Part shown: in pieces, positions 7,804 to 16,180 of the stretch
Layout: each line of letters begins with the position of its first letter
How positions within the stretch are numbered: the first letter of the stretch is position 1
NCBI GenBank assembly: GCA_946413885.1
Contig: CAMKMK010000002.1
Coordinates: 1-35,689, forward strand
Direction: 5' to 3'
From: an uncultured Prevotellaceae bacterium
GTDB taxonomy: Bacteria > Bacteroidota > Bacteroidia > Bacteroidales > Bacteroidaceae
DNA: 35,689 nucleotides
Translations under genes and position numbers: made by a program
The notes under the pieces: model-generated
Told to the model about the DNA's origin: nothing
Seen by the model: the letters and a program-made list of their open reading frames with translations, nothing else
The model's database searches: none

Positions 7804-9189
7804 ATGCTGAAACAAAATACACTCAAAGGAAGTTTCTCTCTCTATGGTAAGGGATTGCATACAGGACTCGACCTGACCATCACATTCAATCCTGCTCCTG
7901 AAAATCATGGATACAAAATCCAACGGATTGATCTTCCTGACATGCCCAAGATAGACGCCATCGCAGAAAATGTGGTAGATACGCAACGTGGAACCGTATT
8001 GGCTACAGGAGACGTGCGATGCAGTACGGTAGAACACGCTATGGCTGCCCTCTATGCCCTTGGGGTGGATAATGTACTCATTCAAGTCAACGGACCTGAG
8101 TTCCCCATCCTGGACGGGAGTTCCGCTACCTATGTAAAAGAAATTCAACGTGTTGGACTGAAAGAACAGAATGCCATTAAGGACTTTTACGTGATTACCC
8201 ATAAGATGGAATTCCGCGACGAGAAGACCAACGCGTGCATCACTTTGCTGCCAGATGAGCAGTTCTCCATCACCTGCATGATTTCCTTCAACGGCAAGAT
8301 ACTGAGCAGTCAGTTTGCCACGTTAGACAACATGGAGGATTTCGCTGATGAGATTGCATCTGCCCGCACATTTGTTTTCGTACGCGAGATAGAGCCTTTG
8401 TTGATGGCAGGTCTGATCAAGGGAGGCAACCTGGATAATGCGATCGTCATTTATGAAACGCAGACAACTCAAGAGAATCTCGACAAGCTGTGCGAACTGA
8501 CCAACGCAGAGAAACACGATGCTAACGAACTGGGGTACATCCAGCATAAACCTCTTGTGTGGGAGAATGAACCTGCACGCCACAAACTGCTTGATATCAT
8601 TGGAGATATGGCTCTGATAGGACGGCCTATCAAGGGTAGAATCATTGCAACACGTCCTGGACACACCATCAACAACAAGTTTGCCCGCATGATGCGCAAG
8701 GAAATCAGGAAACACGACGTACAGGCTCCCACCTACAACCCAGACAGGGAACCAGTTATGGACAACAATCGAATCCGCGAACTGCTTCCCCATCGTTATC
8801 CCATGCAATTGGTTGACAAGGTTATCTCAATAGGCTCGAACAGCATCGTGGCTGTGAAAAATGTGACAGGTAACGAGGAATTCTTCCAAGGTCATTTCCC
8901 CAATGAGCCTGTCATGCCAGGCGTCTTGCAGATAGAAGCTATGGCTCAAACGGGTGGCTTGCTGGTCCTGAACACGTTGGAAGAACCTGAGCGATGGAGT
9001 ACCTATTTCCTACGAATCGATAACGTGAAATTCCGCCAGAAGGTAGTGCCAGGCGACACGCTCATCTTCAAGGTAGAAATGATCACGCCCATTCGTCACG
9101 GAATAAGCAGCATGAAAGGATATGCCTTCGTAGGTGAGAATTGTGTGACGGAAGCCACCTTCACCGCCCAAATGATTAAAAACAGATAA
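7804..9189 (+). CDS. lpxC/fabZ: Bifunctional LpxC deacetylase / FabZ 3-hydroxyacyl-ACP dehydratase
   Basis: 461-aa fusion. Residues 1-305 are LpxC, the zinc deacetylase that commits UDP-3-O-acyl-GlcNAc to lipid A. Zinc ligands are visible as H78 (STVEHAM) and H260 and D264 (ARHKLLDIIGD), with the catalytic-site histidine H287 in RPGHTINNKF. Residues about 320-461 are FabZ, which dehydrates 3-hydroxyacyl-ACP. Its active site is H364 (FFQGHFPNEPVMPG) and E378 (QIEAMAQ). The fusion is a known Bacteroidetes arrangement and links use of the hydroxyacyl-ACP pool in lipid A to its use in fatty acid elongation. Both domains look intact. It lies 52 nt after lpxD and 15 nt before lpxA. Confidence 0.97.
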   Translation: MLKQNTLKGSFSLYGKGLHTGLDLTITFNPAPENHGYKIQRIDLPDMPKIDAIAENVVDTQRGTVLATGDVRCSTVEHAMAALYALGVDNVLIQVNGPEFPILDGSSATYVKEIQRVGLKEQNAIKDFYVITHKMEFRDEKTNACITLLPDEQFSITCMISFNGKILSSQFATLDNMEDFADEIASARTFVFVREIEPLLMAGLIKGGNLDNAIVIYETQTTQENLDKLCELTNAEKHDANELGYIQHKPLVWENEPARHKLLDIIGDMALIGRPIKGRIIATRPGHTINNKFARMMRKEIRKHDVQAPTYNPDREPVMDNNRIRELLPHRYPMQLVDKVISIGSNSIVAVKNVTGNEEFFQGHFPNEPVMPGVLQIEAMAQTGGLLVLNTLEEPERWSTYFLRIDNVKFRQKVVPGDTLIFKVEMITPIRHGISSMKGYAFVGENCVTEATFTAQMIKNR

Positions 9190-9204
9190 TCCAAGAAAAT
9201 AGAC

Positions 9205-9978
9205 ATGAGCAAAATAAGTCCATTAGCCTACATCCATCCTGAGGCAATCATTGGAGAGAATTGTGAGATTGGCCCCTTCTGTTATATAGATAAAGGTGTA
9301 GTAATCGGAGACAACAATACCCTGATGAACAGCGTAACCGTTCTTTATGGCGCGCGTATCGGAAACGGAAACATCTTTTTCCCAGGGGCTGTCATCAGCG
9401 CCATCCCTCAAGACCTGAAATTCAAAGGGGAGGACACCACAGCAGAAATTGGAGACAACAACAAGATACGCGAGAATGTGACCATCAATCGTGGCACAGC
9501 TGCCAAGGGAAAAACCATTGTGGGAAGCAACAATCTTCTCATGGAAGGCATGCATGTGGCTCATGATGTGCTTATTGGCGACGGATGCATCTTTGGCAAC
9601 AGCACAAAACTCGCTGGTGAGGTTGTCGTGGATGACAACGCGATCCTGAGTGCCAGCGTGCTTATCCACCAGTTCTGCCGCATCGGAGGTTATACCATGG
9701 TGGGAGGGGGAACACGCTCCAGTCAAGACATTCCTCCATACAGCCTCATCGCACGCGATCCAGCTGCGTTTTGTGGATTAAATACCGTGGGATTAAGACG
9801 CCGCAACTTCGACCGTGAAATCATAAACAACATACATCAGGCCTACCAGATCATCCTGCAAGGTACAGGGAAACTGAACGACTTGTTGCTCCGTGTTGAG
9901 CAGGAAATTCCCATGAGTTCAGAGATTCAGTATATTCTTGACTTCATTCGTTCCAGCAAACGTGGTTTTATCAGATAG
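9205..9978 (+). CDS. lpxA: Acyl-ACP--UDP-N-acetylglucosamine O-acyltransferase LpxA
   Basis: 257 aa, close to the 262 of E. coli LpxA. It performs the first acylation of UDP-GlcNAc in lipid A synthesis. Hexapeptide repeats start at once (ISPLAYIHPEAIIGENCEIG) and run to about residue 180 as a left-handed beta-helix. The catalytic base is H120 in MHVAHDVLIG, matching H125 of E. coli, and the INRGT motif is at 94-98. The alpha-helical C-terminal domain contains GLRRRNFDREIINNIHQAY, typical of LpxA. With lpxD and lpxC-fabZ upstream, the first three acylation and deacetylation steps are together. The next gene starts 2 nt after its stop. Confidence 0.97.
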   Translation: MSKISPLAYIHPEAIIGENCEIGPFCYIDKGVVIGDNNTLMNSVTVLYGARIGNGNIFFPGAVISAIPQDLKFKGEDTTAEIGDNNKIRENVTINRGTAAKGKTIVGSNNLLMEGMHVAHDVLIGDGCIFGNSTKLAGEVVVDDNAILSASVLIHQFCRIGGYTMVGGGTRSSQDIPPYSLIARDPAAFCGLNTVGLRRRNFDREIINNIHQAYQIILQGTGKLNDLLLRVEQEIPMSSEIQYILDFIRSSKRGFIR

Positions 9979-9980
9979 AA

Positions 9981-10505
9981 ATGACACAAAAAATTACTTT
10001 ATTCAGCCAAGAAGTCGAAGACTTCGTAATGGAAATAAAAATTGATGCAGATGCAACCTTTTATGATCTGCACAAGCTGATTCTGGATGCTTGCAATTAT
10101 GAGGAGCATGAGAATCAACGTTTCATGATTTGCAACGAGGACTGGAAGATAGAACGAAACATTCTCCTGAAGGACAATGGGGAGGCAAGCATTGACGAGG
10201 ATTTATACCTAATGCAAGAGACCACCTTAAAAGAATATCTGGAAGAAGAAGGACAACGATTAGCTTATCTGTTCGATCCAGAAAACAAGAGGTTCTTCAT
10301 GATGGAATTGTCAGAAAATATTTTCGGTCAACCCCAACCTGAACCCGTCGTATCACGCAGGTATGGCACAGCACCCATGCAAACCCTTATTGAGGAAGAC
10401 GTGGTGTCTGCTGAAACGAATACGGAAATAGACGAGAATTTCTATGGCGACGATGGTTTCGAGGAAGACGAGATAGACATGGAAGGCTTCGAAATCAACG
10501 AATAG
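9981..10505 (+). CDS. Small acidic pRiA4b ORF-3-like protein
   Basis: 174-aa cytosolic protein without signal peptide or membrane segment. Residues about 15-60 ([31 protein letters not shown]) resemble the pRiA4b ORF-3 family (IS1096 TnpR-like passenger proteins), where the FydLH...I..a..w..eH.h.F pattern is typical. That family has no settled function. The C-terminal 45 residues are very acidic ([16 protein letters not shown]) and probably disordered. It sits between lpxA and miaA with gaps of 2 and 26 nt, so it is almost certainly in the same transcript. Despite the family name there is no sign of a mobile element. The assignment rests on pattern memory and needs a profile search. Confidence 0.7.
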   Translation: MTQKITLFSQEVEDFVMEIKIDADATFYDLHKLILDACNYEEHENQRFMICNEDWKIERNILLKDNGEASIDEDLYLMQETTLKEYLEEEGQRLAYLFDPENKRFFMMELSENIFGQPQPEPVVSRRYGTAPMQTLIEEDVVSAETNTEIDENFYGDDGFEEDEIDMEGFEINE

Positions 10506-10531
10506 TCATCAAGGAACGAGGGAGAGGAAGG

Positions 10532-11425
10532 ATGACATTGTTTGTGCTATTGGGGCCAACCGCTGTAGGGAAAACTGAACTCTCACTCCGGCTGGCAGAG
10601 TTTCTGGGAAGCCCCATTATCAACTGCGACAGCAGGCAGTTTTTCCGAGAGATGAAGATTGGCACAGCTCCCCCAACTCCTGTAGAAATGGAGAGGGTTA
10701 AACATTTCTTCGTGGGTACTCTTGGACTGCAAGACTATTATAGTGCTGCTCAATACGAACAAGAAGCCCTACAACTCATCAAAGAACTCTCAAAGACCCA
10801 TCAAAACCTACTTCTATCTGGGGGAAGTATGATGTACATCGATGCCGTATGCAACGGAATTGATGATATTCCAACCGTGGATGCTGAGACCAGACAATTC
10901 TTGCACGAAAGATTAGAAAAAGAGGGGTTGGATATACTGTTGCAAGAACTGAAACTGGTAGATCCGGAATATTACGAATTAGTGGACAAAAAGAACCACA
11001 AGCGGGTTGTTCATGCATTAGAAATTTATTACACATCAGGTAAAAATTTTTCATCATTCAAAACCAACACAAAGAAGGAACGTCCATTTCGTATCGTGAA
11101 GATTGGACTTAGACGTGAACGGACCGAACTCTTTGGCCGCATAAACCAACGGGTAGAAAAAATGATGAAGGACGGATTGTTGGATGAAGCAAGAAGACTC
11201 TATCCATACCGTAACGAGAATTCATTAAATACCGTTGGTTACAAAGAACTCTTCGATTACTTAGATGGGAAATGGGATCTGACAACTGCTGTGGAACGAA
11301 TAAAAAAGAATACTCGCGTATATGCCAAGAAACAGATGACTTGGTTCCAAAAAGACAAAGAAATAACCTGGTTCCATCCAAATGATTATGCAGAAATAGA
11401 AAAATTTGTGACCAAGAGCATGTAA
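10532..11425 (+). CDS. miaA: tRNA dimethylallyltransferase MiaA
   Basis: 297 aa, usual MiaA length. It transfers a dimethylallyl group from DMAPP to N6 of A37 in tRNAs reading UNN codons. The P-loop GPTAVGKT is at residues 8-15, and [16 protein letters not shown] (33-48) carries the conserved catalytic aspartate and the A37-recognising segment. [14 protein letters not shown] follows, as in family members (GGTglYi.al..G). The C-terminus has the conserved NTVGYKEL and [15 protein letters not shown] motifs. It is the last gene of the block that starts at purM; the 53 nt that follow hold a new promoter-like box. No frameshift or missing motif was seen. Confidence 0.96.
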   Translation: MTLFVLLGPTAVGKTELSLRLAEFLGSPIINCDSRQFFREMKIGTAPPTPVEMERVKHFFVGTLGLQDYYSAAQYEQEALQLIKELSKTHQNLLLSGGSMMYIDAVCNGIDDIPTVDAETRQFLHERLEKEGLDILLQELKLVDPEYYELVDKKNHKRVVHALEIYYTSGKNFSSFKTNTKKERPFRIVKIGLRRERTELFGRINQRVEKMMKDGLLDEARRLYPYRNENSLNTVGYKELFDYLDGKWDLTTAVERIKKNTRVYAKKQMTWFQKDKEITWFHPNDYAEIEKFVTKSM

Positions 11426-11442
11426 TATAGAAGAAGTTTTGC

Positions 11443-11450
11443 TATTTTTG
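11443..11450 (+). promoter_or_regulatory. Candidate -7 box upstream of the penicillin-binding protein gene
   Basis: TATTTTTG fits TAnnTTTG and lies 29 nt before the ATG at 11479, a suitable distance. No good TTG/TTTG -33 element is found 17-21 nt upstream, so the promoter is uncertain and readthrough from miaA is possible. Confidence 0.4.
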
Positions 11451-11478
11451 TATCAGAAATTTCTATGTACCATACTTC

Positions 11479-13932
11479 ATGATGCTCAAAACATGTTGGA
11501 ATAAAACCAAGAGACTTTTCAAAAAGATATACGGAGGGCCTTGGTATAAGAAAATCCTGGCATGGATTGTCACATTTATGGTTGCGATGATACTGTTTTT
11601 TGCAGCTGTCGAAAGCAACTTCCTCAATCTATTTGGCAAATCTCCAGGCTTCAACGACATCATGAATCCTGTGGTCAACGAGGCTTCTGAAATCTACAGC
11701 GCAGATAGTGTACTTTTAGGCAGATTTTTCAGTCAGAACCGAACTCCCGTTACATACGAAGAAATTTCCCCCATCCTTGTCACAACGTTGATAGATACTG
11801 AGGACGAACGTTTTTACAGGCACCATGGAATTGATGTGGTGGGACTCTTTGCAGCCTTGAAGGATATGTTCCGTGGAGATGCACGTGGCGGAAGTACCAT
11901 CACCCAACAGTTAGCAAAGAATCTTTTCCGTGTCCGAACACAATATTCCACAGGACTTTTAGGAAGAACTCCAGGATTGAAACTGCTGATAATGAAAGTC
12001 AAAGAATGGATTGTGGCAACAAAGTTGGAAGCCGTATTCTCGAAAGAGGAGATTCTAACAATGTACTTCAATACCGTTGACTTTGGAAGCAATTCTTTTG
12101 GAATAAAGACGGCAGCCAGAACATATTTCAGTACCACGCCTGACAAATTGAACTATGAACAGTCGGCCACATTAGTAGGACTATTAAAAGCAACCAGCAA
12201 CTATAATCCTCGCCTCCATCCTGAAAACAGCAGGCTGCGACGTAATACTGTTCTCGATCTGGTTTACCAGCACAATCATATCCTTATAAATGGAAAGAAA
12301 GCTTCCCTAGCACAGTTGGATTCCATCAAAAGTATTCCTGTCACAGTGGAGAACAAAGCAACGGAAAGCAGTTACGATGGTATCGCACCTTATTTTCGAG
12401 AAGCTTTGGTAAACTATATCAGCAGGCTCTGCGAAAAGAAACTTATCAGAGAATATGATAGTGAAACCAAATTAGACCTTTATGCCGATGGCTTGAAGAT
12501 TTACACTTCTTTGGATACCCGTTTGCAAAGATATGCTGAGGAAGCTGTAGAAAAGCAAATGCAAGTACTCCAGCAACGGTTTAATGAACATTGGGGAAAC
12601 AATGCCCCCTGGCGAGACAGGCAATACAGGGAAATACCGAACTTCATAGAAAACCTTACAAAGAAAACACAAGAATACAAATATTTAACAAGCAAATTCC
12701 CTGACAACCAAGATTCAGTAAATCATTATCTGAATTTACCTCATCCTGTGGAATTGTTCACCTATGATGGACCTGTTGAAAAAGAGCTCAGCACAATAGA
12801 CTCCATTCGATATATGACCAGATTCTTGCATTGTGGTTTTGTCGTCATGGAACCAGATACTCGACAAGTGAAGGCATGGGTTGGCGATATTGACTTCAAT
12901 TCATGGAAATACGATAAAGTGTTGGCAAACCGACAACCTGGATCAACTTTCAAGCTTTTCGTCTATACTGAAGCCATGAATCAAGGATTGACCCCTTGTG
13001 ACAGACGTTTGGACGGATTCGTTTCATATAAGGATACCATCAATGGAAAAATCACCATTTGGGCACCCCATAATGCCAACGGATACTTCACAGGAGCCAA
13101 TATGTCGCTGAAGAATGCCTTCGCACAAAGCATCAACAGCGTGGCCGTGAGGATAGGAATGGAAGTAGGTATTCCCAACATCGTTAAGACGGCTCATGCG
13201 ATGGGAATCGAATCGACTCTTAACGAAACGAAATCCCTAACCTTGGGAAGCAGCGACGTGAATCTGCTTGAGATGGTAAACAGTTATTGTACCGTGGTTA
13301 ATGACGGAAAATACAACATGCCTATCATGGTCACTCGCATCGAAGACCGTAAGGGAAGAGTTATCTATCGGGCTAAACTAAAGGAGACACAAGCCATCCC
13401 TTATCGTTCTGCCTATTTGATGCAAACCATGTTGATGTCCGGATTGACAAACCGAGGAGGAACCTCAGCTGCTCTTTGGCGGTTCATACGGCCTTTCAGC
13501 GACACAGATTTCGGCGGAAAAACTGGAACCAGCAACAACCACTCTGATGCATGGTTTATAGGAGTCACCCCCAAATTAGTAGGAGGTGCCTGGGTGGGAG
13601 GCGAATACAGAAGCATACATTTCCGTACTGGCGAATTAGGCCAGGGAAGTCGAACTGCCTTGCCCATCTTTGGCAATTTCATAGAAAGAGCCTTCGAGGA
13701 TCAAAGATTTCAAAGATACCGCAAGAAATTCCCTCCCGCCAAAGGATTGGACGCATCCTTGTGGAACTGTTCAAATTATTATGTTTTACCTGATACTTTT
13801 GAGATAGATTCCATTTACAGCAACACATTGATCTTTGGCCCATCAGTAAGCACAGAGGATGATATTGAGGCAGAAATTCCAGAACAACAAATAGAGGAAG
13901 TTCCCACACAGGAACCCATGGTCGAAGAATGA
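11479..13932 (+). CDS. mrcA: Class A penicillin-binding protein (PBP1A-type)
   Basis: 817-aa inner-membrane peptidoglycan synthase. A short basic cytosolic end precedes one membrane helix (about residues 26-45). The GT51 glycosyltransferase domain shows IDTEDERFYRHHG with catalytic E108, and RGGSTITQQLAKN (136-148). The transpeptidase domain shows the SxxK motif S489-T-F-K492 in RQPGSTFKLF, the SxN motif S551-I-N553, and KTGTS from 681. It should polymerise glycan strands and crosslink stem peptides. The C-terminus is an acidic, Q/E-rich tail (about 790-817), probably disordered. A start two codons differently placed (11482) is equally possible. Its stop codon overlaps the helicase start by 4 nt (ATGA). 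Confidence 0.95.
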   Translation: MMLKTCWNKTKRLFKKIYGGPWYKKILAWIVTFMVAMILFFAAVESNFLNLFGKSPGFNDIMNPVVNEASEIYSADSVLLGRFFSQNRTPVTYEEISPILVTTLIDTEDERFYRHHGIDVVGLFAALKDMFRGDARGGSTITQQLAKNLFRVRTQYSTGLLGRTPGLKLLIMKVKEWIVATKLEAVFSKEEILTMYFNTVDFGSNSFGIKTAARTYFSTTPDKLNYEQSATLVGLLKATSNYNPRLHPENSRLRRNTVLDLVYQHNHILINGKKASLAQLDSIKSIPVTVENKATESSYDGIAPYFREALVNYISRLCEKKLIREYDSETKLDLYADGLKIYTSLDTRLQRYAEEAVEKQMQVLQQRFNEHWGNNAPWRDRQYREIPNFIENLTKKTQEYKYLTSKFPDNQDSVNHYLNLPHPVELFTYDGPVEKELSTIDSIRYMTRFLHCGFVVMEPDTRQVKAWVGDIDFNSWKYDKVLANRQPGSTFKLFVYTEAMNQGLTPCDRRLDGFVSYKDTINGKITIWAPHNANGYFTGANMSLKNAFAQSINSVAVRIGMEVGIPNIVKTAHAMGIESTLNETKSLTLGSSDVNLLEMVNSYCTVVNDGKYNMPIMVTRIEDRKGRVIYRAKLKETQAIPYRSAYLMQTMLMSGLTNRGGTSAALWRFIRPFSDTDFGGKTGTSNNHSDAWFIGVTPKLVGGAWVGGEYRSIHFRTGELGQGSRTALPIFGNFIERAFEDQRFQRYRKKFPPAKGLDASLWNCSNYYVLPDTFEIDSIYSNTLIFGPSVSTEDDIEAEIPEQQIEEVPTQEPMVEE

Positions 13933-15941
13933 AAGAAAACATCAACATCTCATCACCTGAGTTCCAAAATGCGCTCTCGCTGATTAAGTTTACTCATCAG
14001 TCTGTTTTCCTTACTGGAAAGGCAGGCACAGGAAAAAGCACCTTCTTGCGCTATATTCGGACGGAGGTAAAAAAGAAAAGTGTCGTGCTGGCTCCCACAG
14101 GTATTGCAGCTATCAATGCAGAAGGAAGTACCTTACACAGTTTCTTCAAGCTACCTTTCTATCCTCTTTTGTTAGATGATCCGAAATTCTCAGTTCGACG
14201 CATCCGAGATTTTCTAAAATACAAAAAGAGTCAGATAAAACTGCTCAAACAGGTGGATCTCATTATCATTGATGAGATTTCGATGGTTAGGGCAGATATC
14301 ATCGACTTTATTGACCGTATTCTGAGAGTATATTGTCAAAATATGCGGGAACCCTTTGGAGGGAAACAAATGTTGCTGATAGGCGACGTGTTCCAACTGG
14401 AGCCGGTTGTGAAGTCTGACGAAAGGGAAATATTAAGCAAATTCTACCCCAATCCTTATTTCTTCTCAGCTCACGTGTTCCAGCAGATGAAATTGGTCAG
14501 CATCGAGCTAAAGAAAGTTTTTCGTCAGAAGGATGCCGGTTTCATAGCAGCCTTGGATCACATAAGACAGAACAAGATTACAGATCTGGAACTAAAACTT
14601 CTCAATAGCCGATATGCAGAAGAAGGAGAGATCGTGAAACAAGAAAGCGAGGGACTTAACATCGTTTTGGCAACACGAAGGGACAACGTAGACTTCATCA
14701 ACCAAACCGAGTTGGATAAACTCCCTGGAAACACCGTTCTGATGAAAGGCGTCGTGACAGGGGATTTCCCAGAATCGTCACTCCCTACTCTACTTCAATT
14801 GGAATTGAAAGAGAATGCACAGATTATCTTCATCAAGAACGACCCTGACCACAGATGGGTCAATGGAACGTTAGGTACCATTTCCAGTTTCAACCCTGAG
14901 AATGGATCCATTGAAGTGATCACAGAAGATGGCGATATAGTAAACGTAAGCGAAGAACGATGGAGTAATGTACGATACACCTACAACGAAAAAGAAAAAA
15001 AGATAGAAGAAGAAGAGTTGGGCACTTTCACCCAATATCCTATCCGACTTGCCTGGGCCATTACAATCCACAAAAGTCAAGGTTTGACATTCCAGAATGT
15101 AACCATCGATTTTAGTGGAGGAACCTTTGCTGGTGGACAAGCCTATGTGGCTTTAAGCCGTTGTACAAGTTTAAATGGAATAACCCTAAAGAAAAGAATT
15201 ACTCGCTCTGACATTTTTGTCCGACCCGAAATTATCGAGTTCGCAGCACGTTTCAATGACCAACAAGATCTCCAGCGAGCCCTTATGGAAGCAAAAGCCG
15301 ATACTGAGTACCAAGCCTGTGCAAAAGCTTTCGAGAAAGGAGATATGGCTGCATGTCTGGAACATTTTTTCATCGCCATCCATACTCGATACGACATCGA
15401 GAAACCCACAGTCAAACGTCTAATCAGGAAAAAGCTGAACGTTTTCAAACGCTTGCAACAGCAGCGAGACGAGATAAAACTACAATTGGAGGCTCAGAAT
15501 GAACGCCTAAAGAAATATGCTACAGAATATTACATGATGGGGAATGAATGTTTGACACAAGCACACGCTCCTAAAGCTGCCATAGCAAATTACTCCAAGG
15601 CATTGGAATTGTATCCAAATTACGTAGATGCATTAGTAAGGCGTGGAATAACGTATCTTGATGAAAAACAACTAAATGAAGCGCTTCACGATTTGAACCA
15701 AGCAGTCCAACTGTCACCTCGATCTTTCAAGGCAAACTATAATCGAGGAAAAGTTTTCATGGCAAAAGGGTTCTATGAAGAAGCTGCAAACGATTTCGTC
15801 AAAGCGACCAGTCTAAACACGGAACATGCTCAATCTCATAAACTTGCAGGAGATGCCTTCGCAGCCATGGGAAAGGAAGATACAGCCGCCATGTACTGGG
15901 AATTAGCCGAGCAATTGAGAGACAAAAAGAAAAGAAGATAA
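13929..15941 (+). CDS. PIF1-like SF1 helicase with C-terminal TPR repeats
   Basis: 670 aa. The N-terminal AAA-like core has a Walker A site GKAGTGKST (30-38), a motif Ia-like APTGIAA, Walker B IIIDEISM (112-119) and GDVFQLEPV (152-160), all characteristic of PIF1/RecD-like superfamily 1B helicases. The C-terminal helicase motifs are TIHKSQGLTF and YVALSRCTSL. A charged helical linker (about 500-535) leads into three to four TPR units (about 535-665; for example ALVRRGITYLDEKQLNEALHDLNQAV). TPRs usually mediate protein contacts, so the helicase may be tethered to a partner. PIF1 helicases unwind G-quadruplexes, R-loops or stalled forks, but the role of this one is unknown. The 4-nt overlap with the PBP gene suggests translational coupling. 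Confidence 0.88.
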   Translation: MKENINISSPEFQNALSLIKFTHQSVFLTGKAGTGKSTFLRYIRTEVKKKSVVLAPTGIAAINAEGSTLHSFFKLPFYPLLLDDPKFSVRRIRDFLKYKKSQIKLLKQVDLIIIDEISMVRADIIDFIDRILRVYCQNMREPFGGKQMLLIGDVFQLEPVVKSDEREILSKFYPNPYFFSAHVFQQMKLVSIELKKVFRQKDAGFIAALDHIRQNKITDLELKLLNSRYAEEGEIVKQESEGLNIVLATRRDNVDFINQTELDKLPGNTVLMKGVVTGDFPESSLPTLLQLELKENAQIIFIKNDPDHRWVNGTLGTISSFNPENGSIEVITEDGDIVNVSEERWSNVRYTYNEKEKKIEEEELGTFTQYPIRLAWAITIHKSQGLTFQNVTIDFSGGTFAGGQAYVALSRCTSLNGITLKKRITRSDIFVRPEIIEFAARFNDQQDLQRALMEAKADTEYQACAKAFEKGDMAACLEHFFIAIHTRYDIEKPTVKRLIRKKLNVFKRLQQQRDEIKLQLEAQNERLKKYATEYYMMGNECLTQAHAPKAAIANYSKALELYPNYVDALVRRGITYLDEKQLNEALHDLNQAVQLSPRSFKANYNRGKVFMAKGFYEEAANDFVKATSLNTEHAQSHKLAGDAFAAMGKEDTAAMYWELAEQLRDKKKRR

Positions 15942-16075
15942 TTTTTTCAAAAATTGTCCGTTCTTAACACATTTTGATGAAATAAACCCCTCTTTGCGGA
16001 CACTATTCAAGCATTTTTAAACCATTTTTTGTTAATTTACCTTAAATTCCCATTTCTTAAAGAAGAAGCATGTAC

Positions 16076-16103
16076 TTTGTTTTATAAAAAAAACGTAAAT
16101 TTG
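16076..16103 (+). promoter_or_regulatory. Promoter of the FAS1-SusC-SusD operon
   Basis: TAAATTTG at 16096-16103 matches the -7 consensus exactly. TTTG at 16076-16079 is a -33 candidate, with a gap of 16 nt, slightly short. Transcription would begin near 16110, leaving a leader of about 70 nt very rich in AAC/AAT/ACA and free of hairpins, as often seen in strongly expressed Bacteroidetes genes. The rest of the 239-nt gap after the helicase gene is AT-rich, with no gene and no clear terminator. Confidence 0.6.
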
Positions 16104-16180
16104 CTTGGTATAAATTGTACAAAGCAGTGAATTGCAAGAATAATAACAATTAACAATAACATCAACAAAAACTCTAATTT

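Noticed and set aside
9981-10505. Mobile element suggested by the IS1096/pRiA4b family name
   Set aside because: There is no transposase, inverted repeat or target duplication around the gene, and it sits tightly within a housekeeping operon.
15940-15955. Terminator after the helicase gene
   Set aside because: The AATTTTT/AAAAATT inverted repeat is only A and T, with no GC stem, so it is too weak to call.
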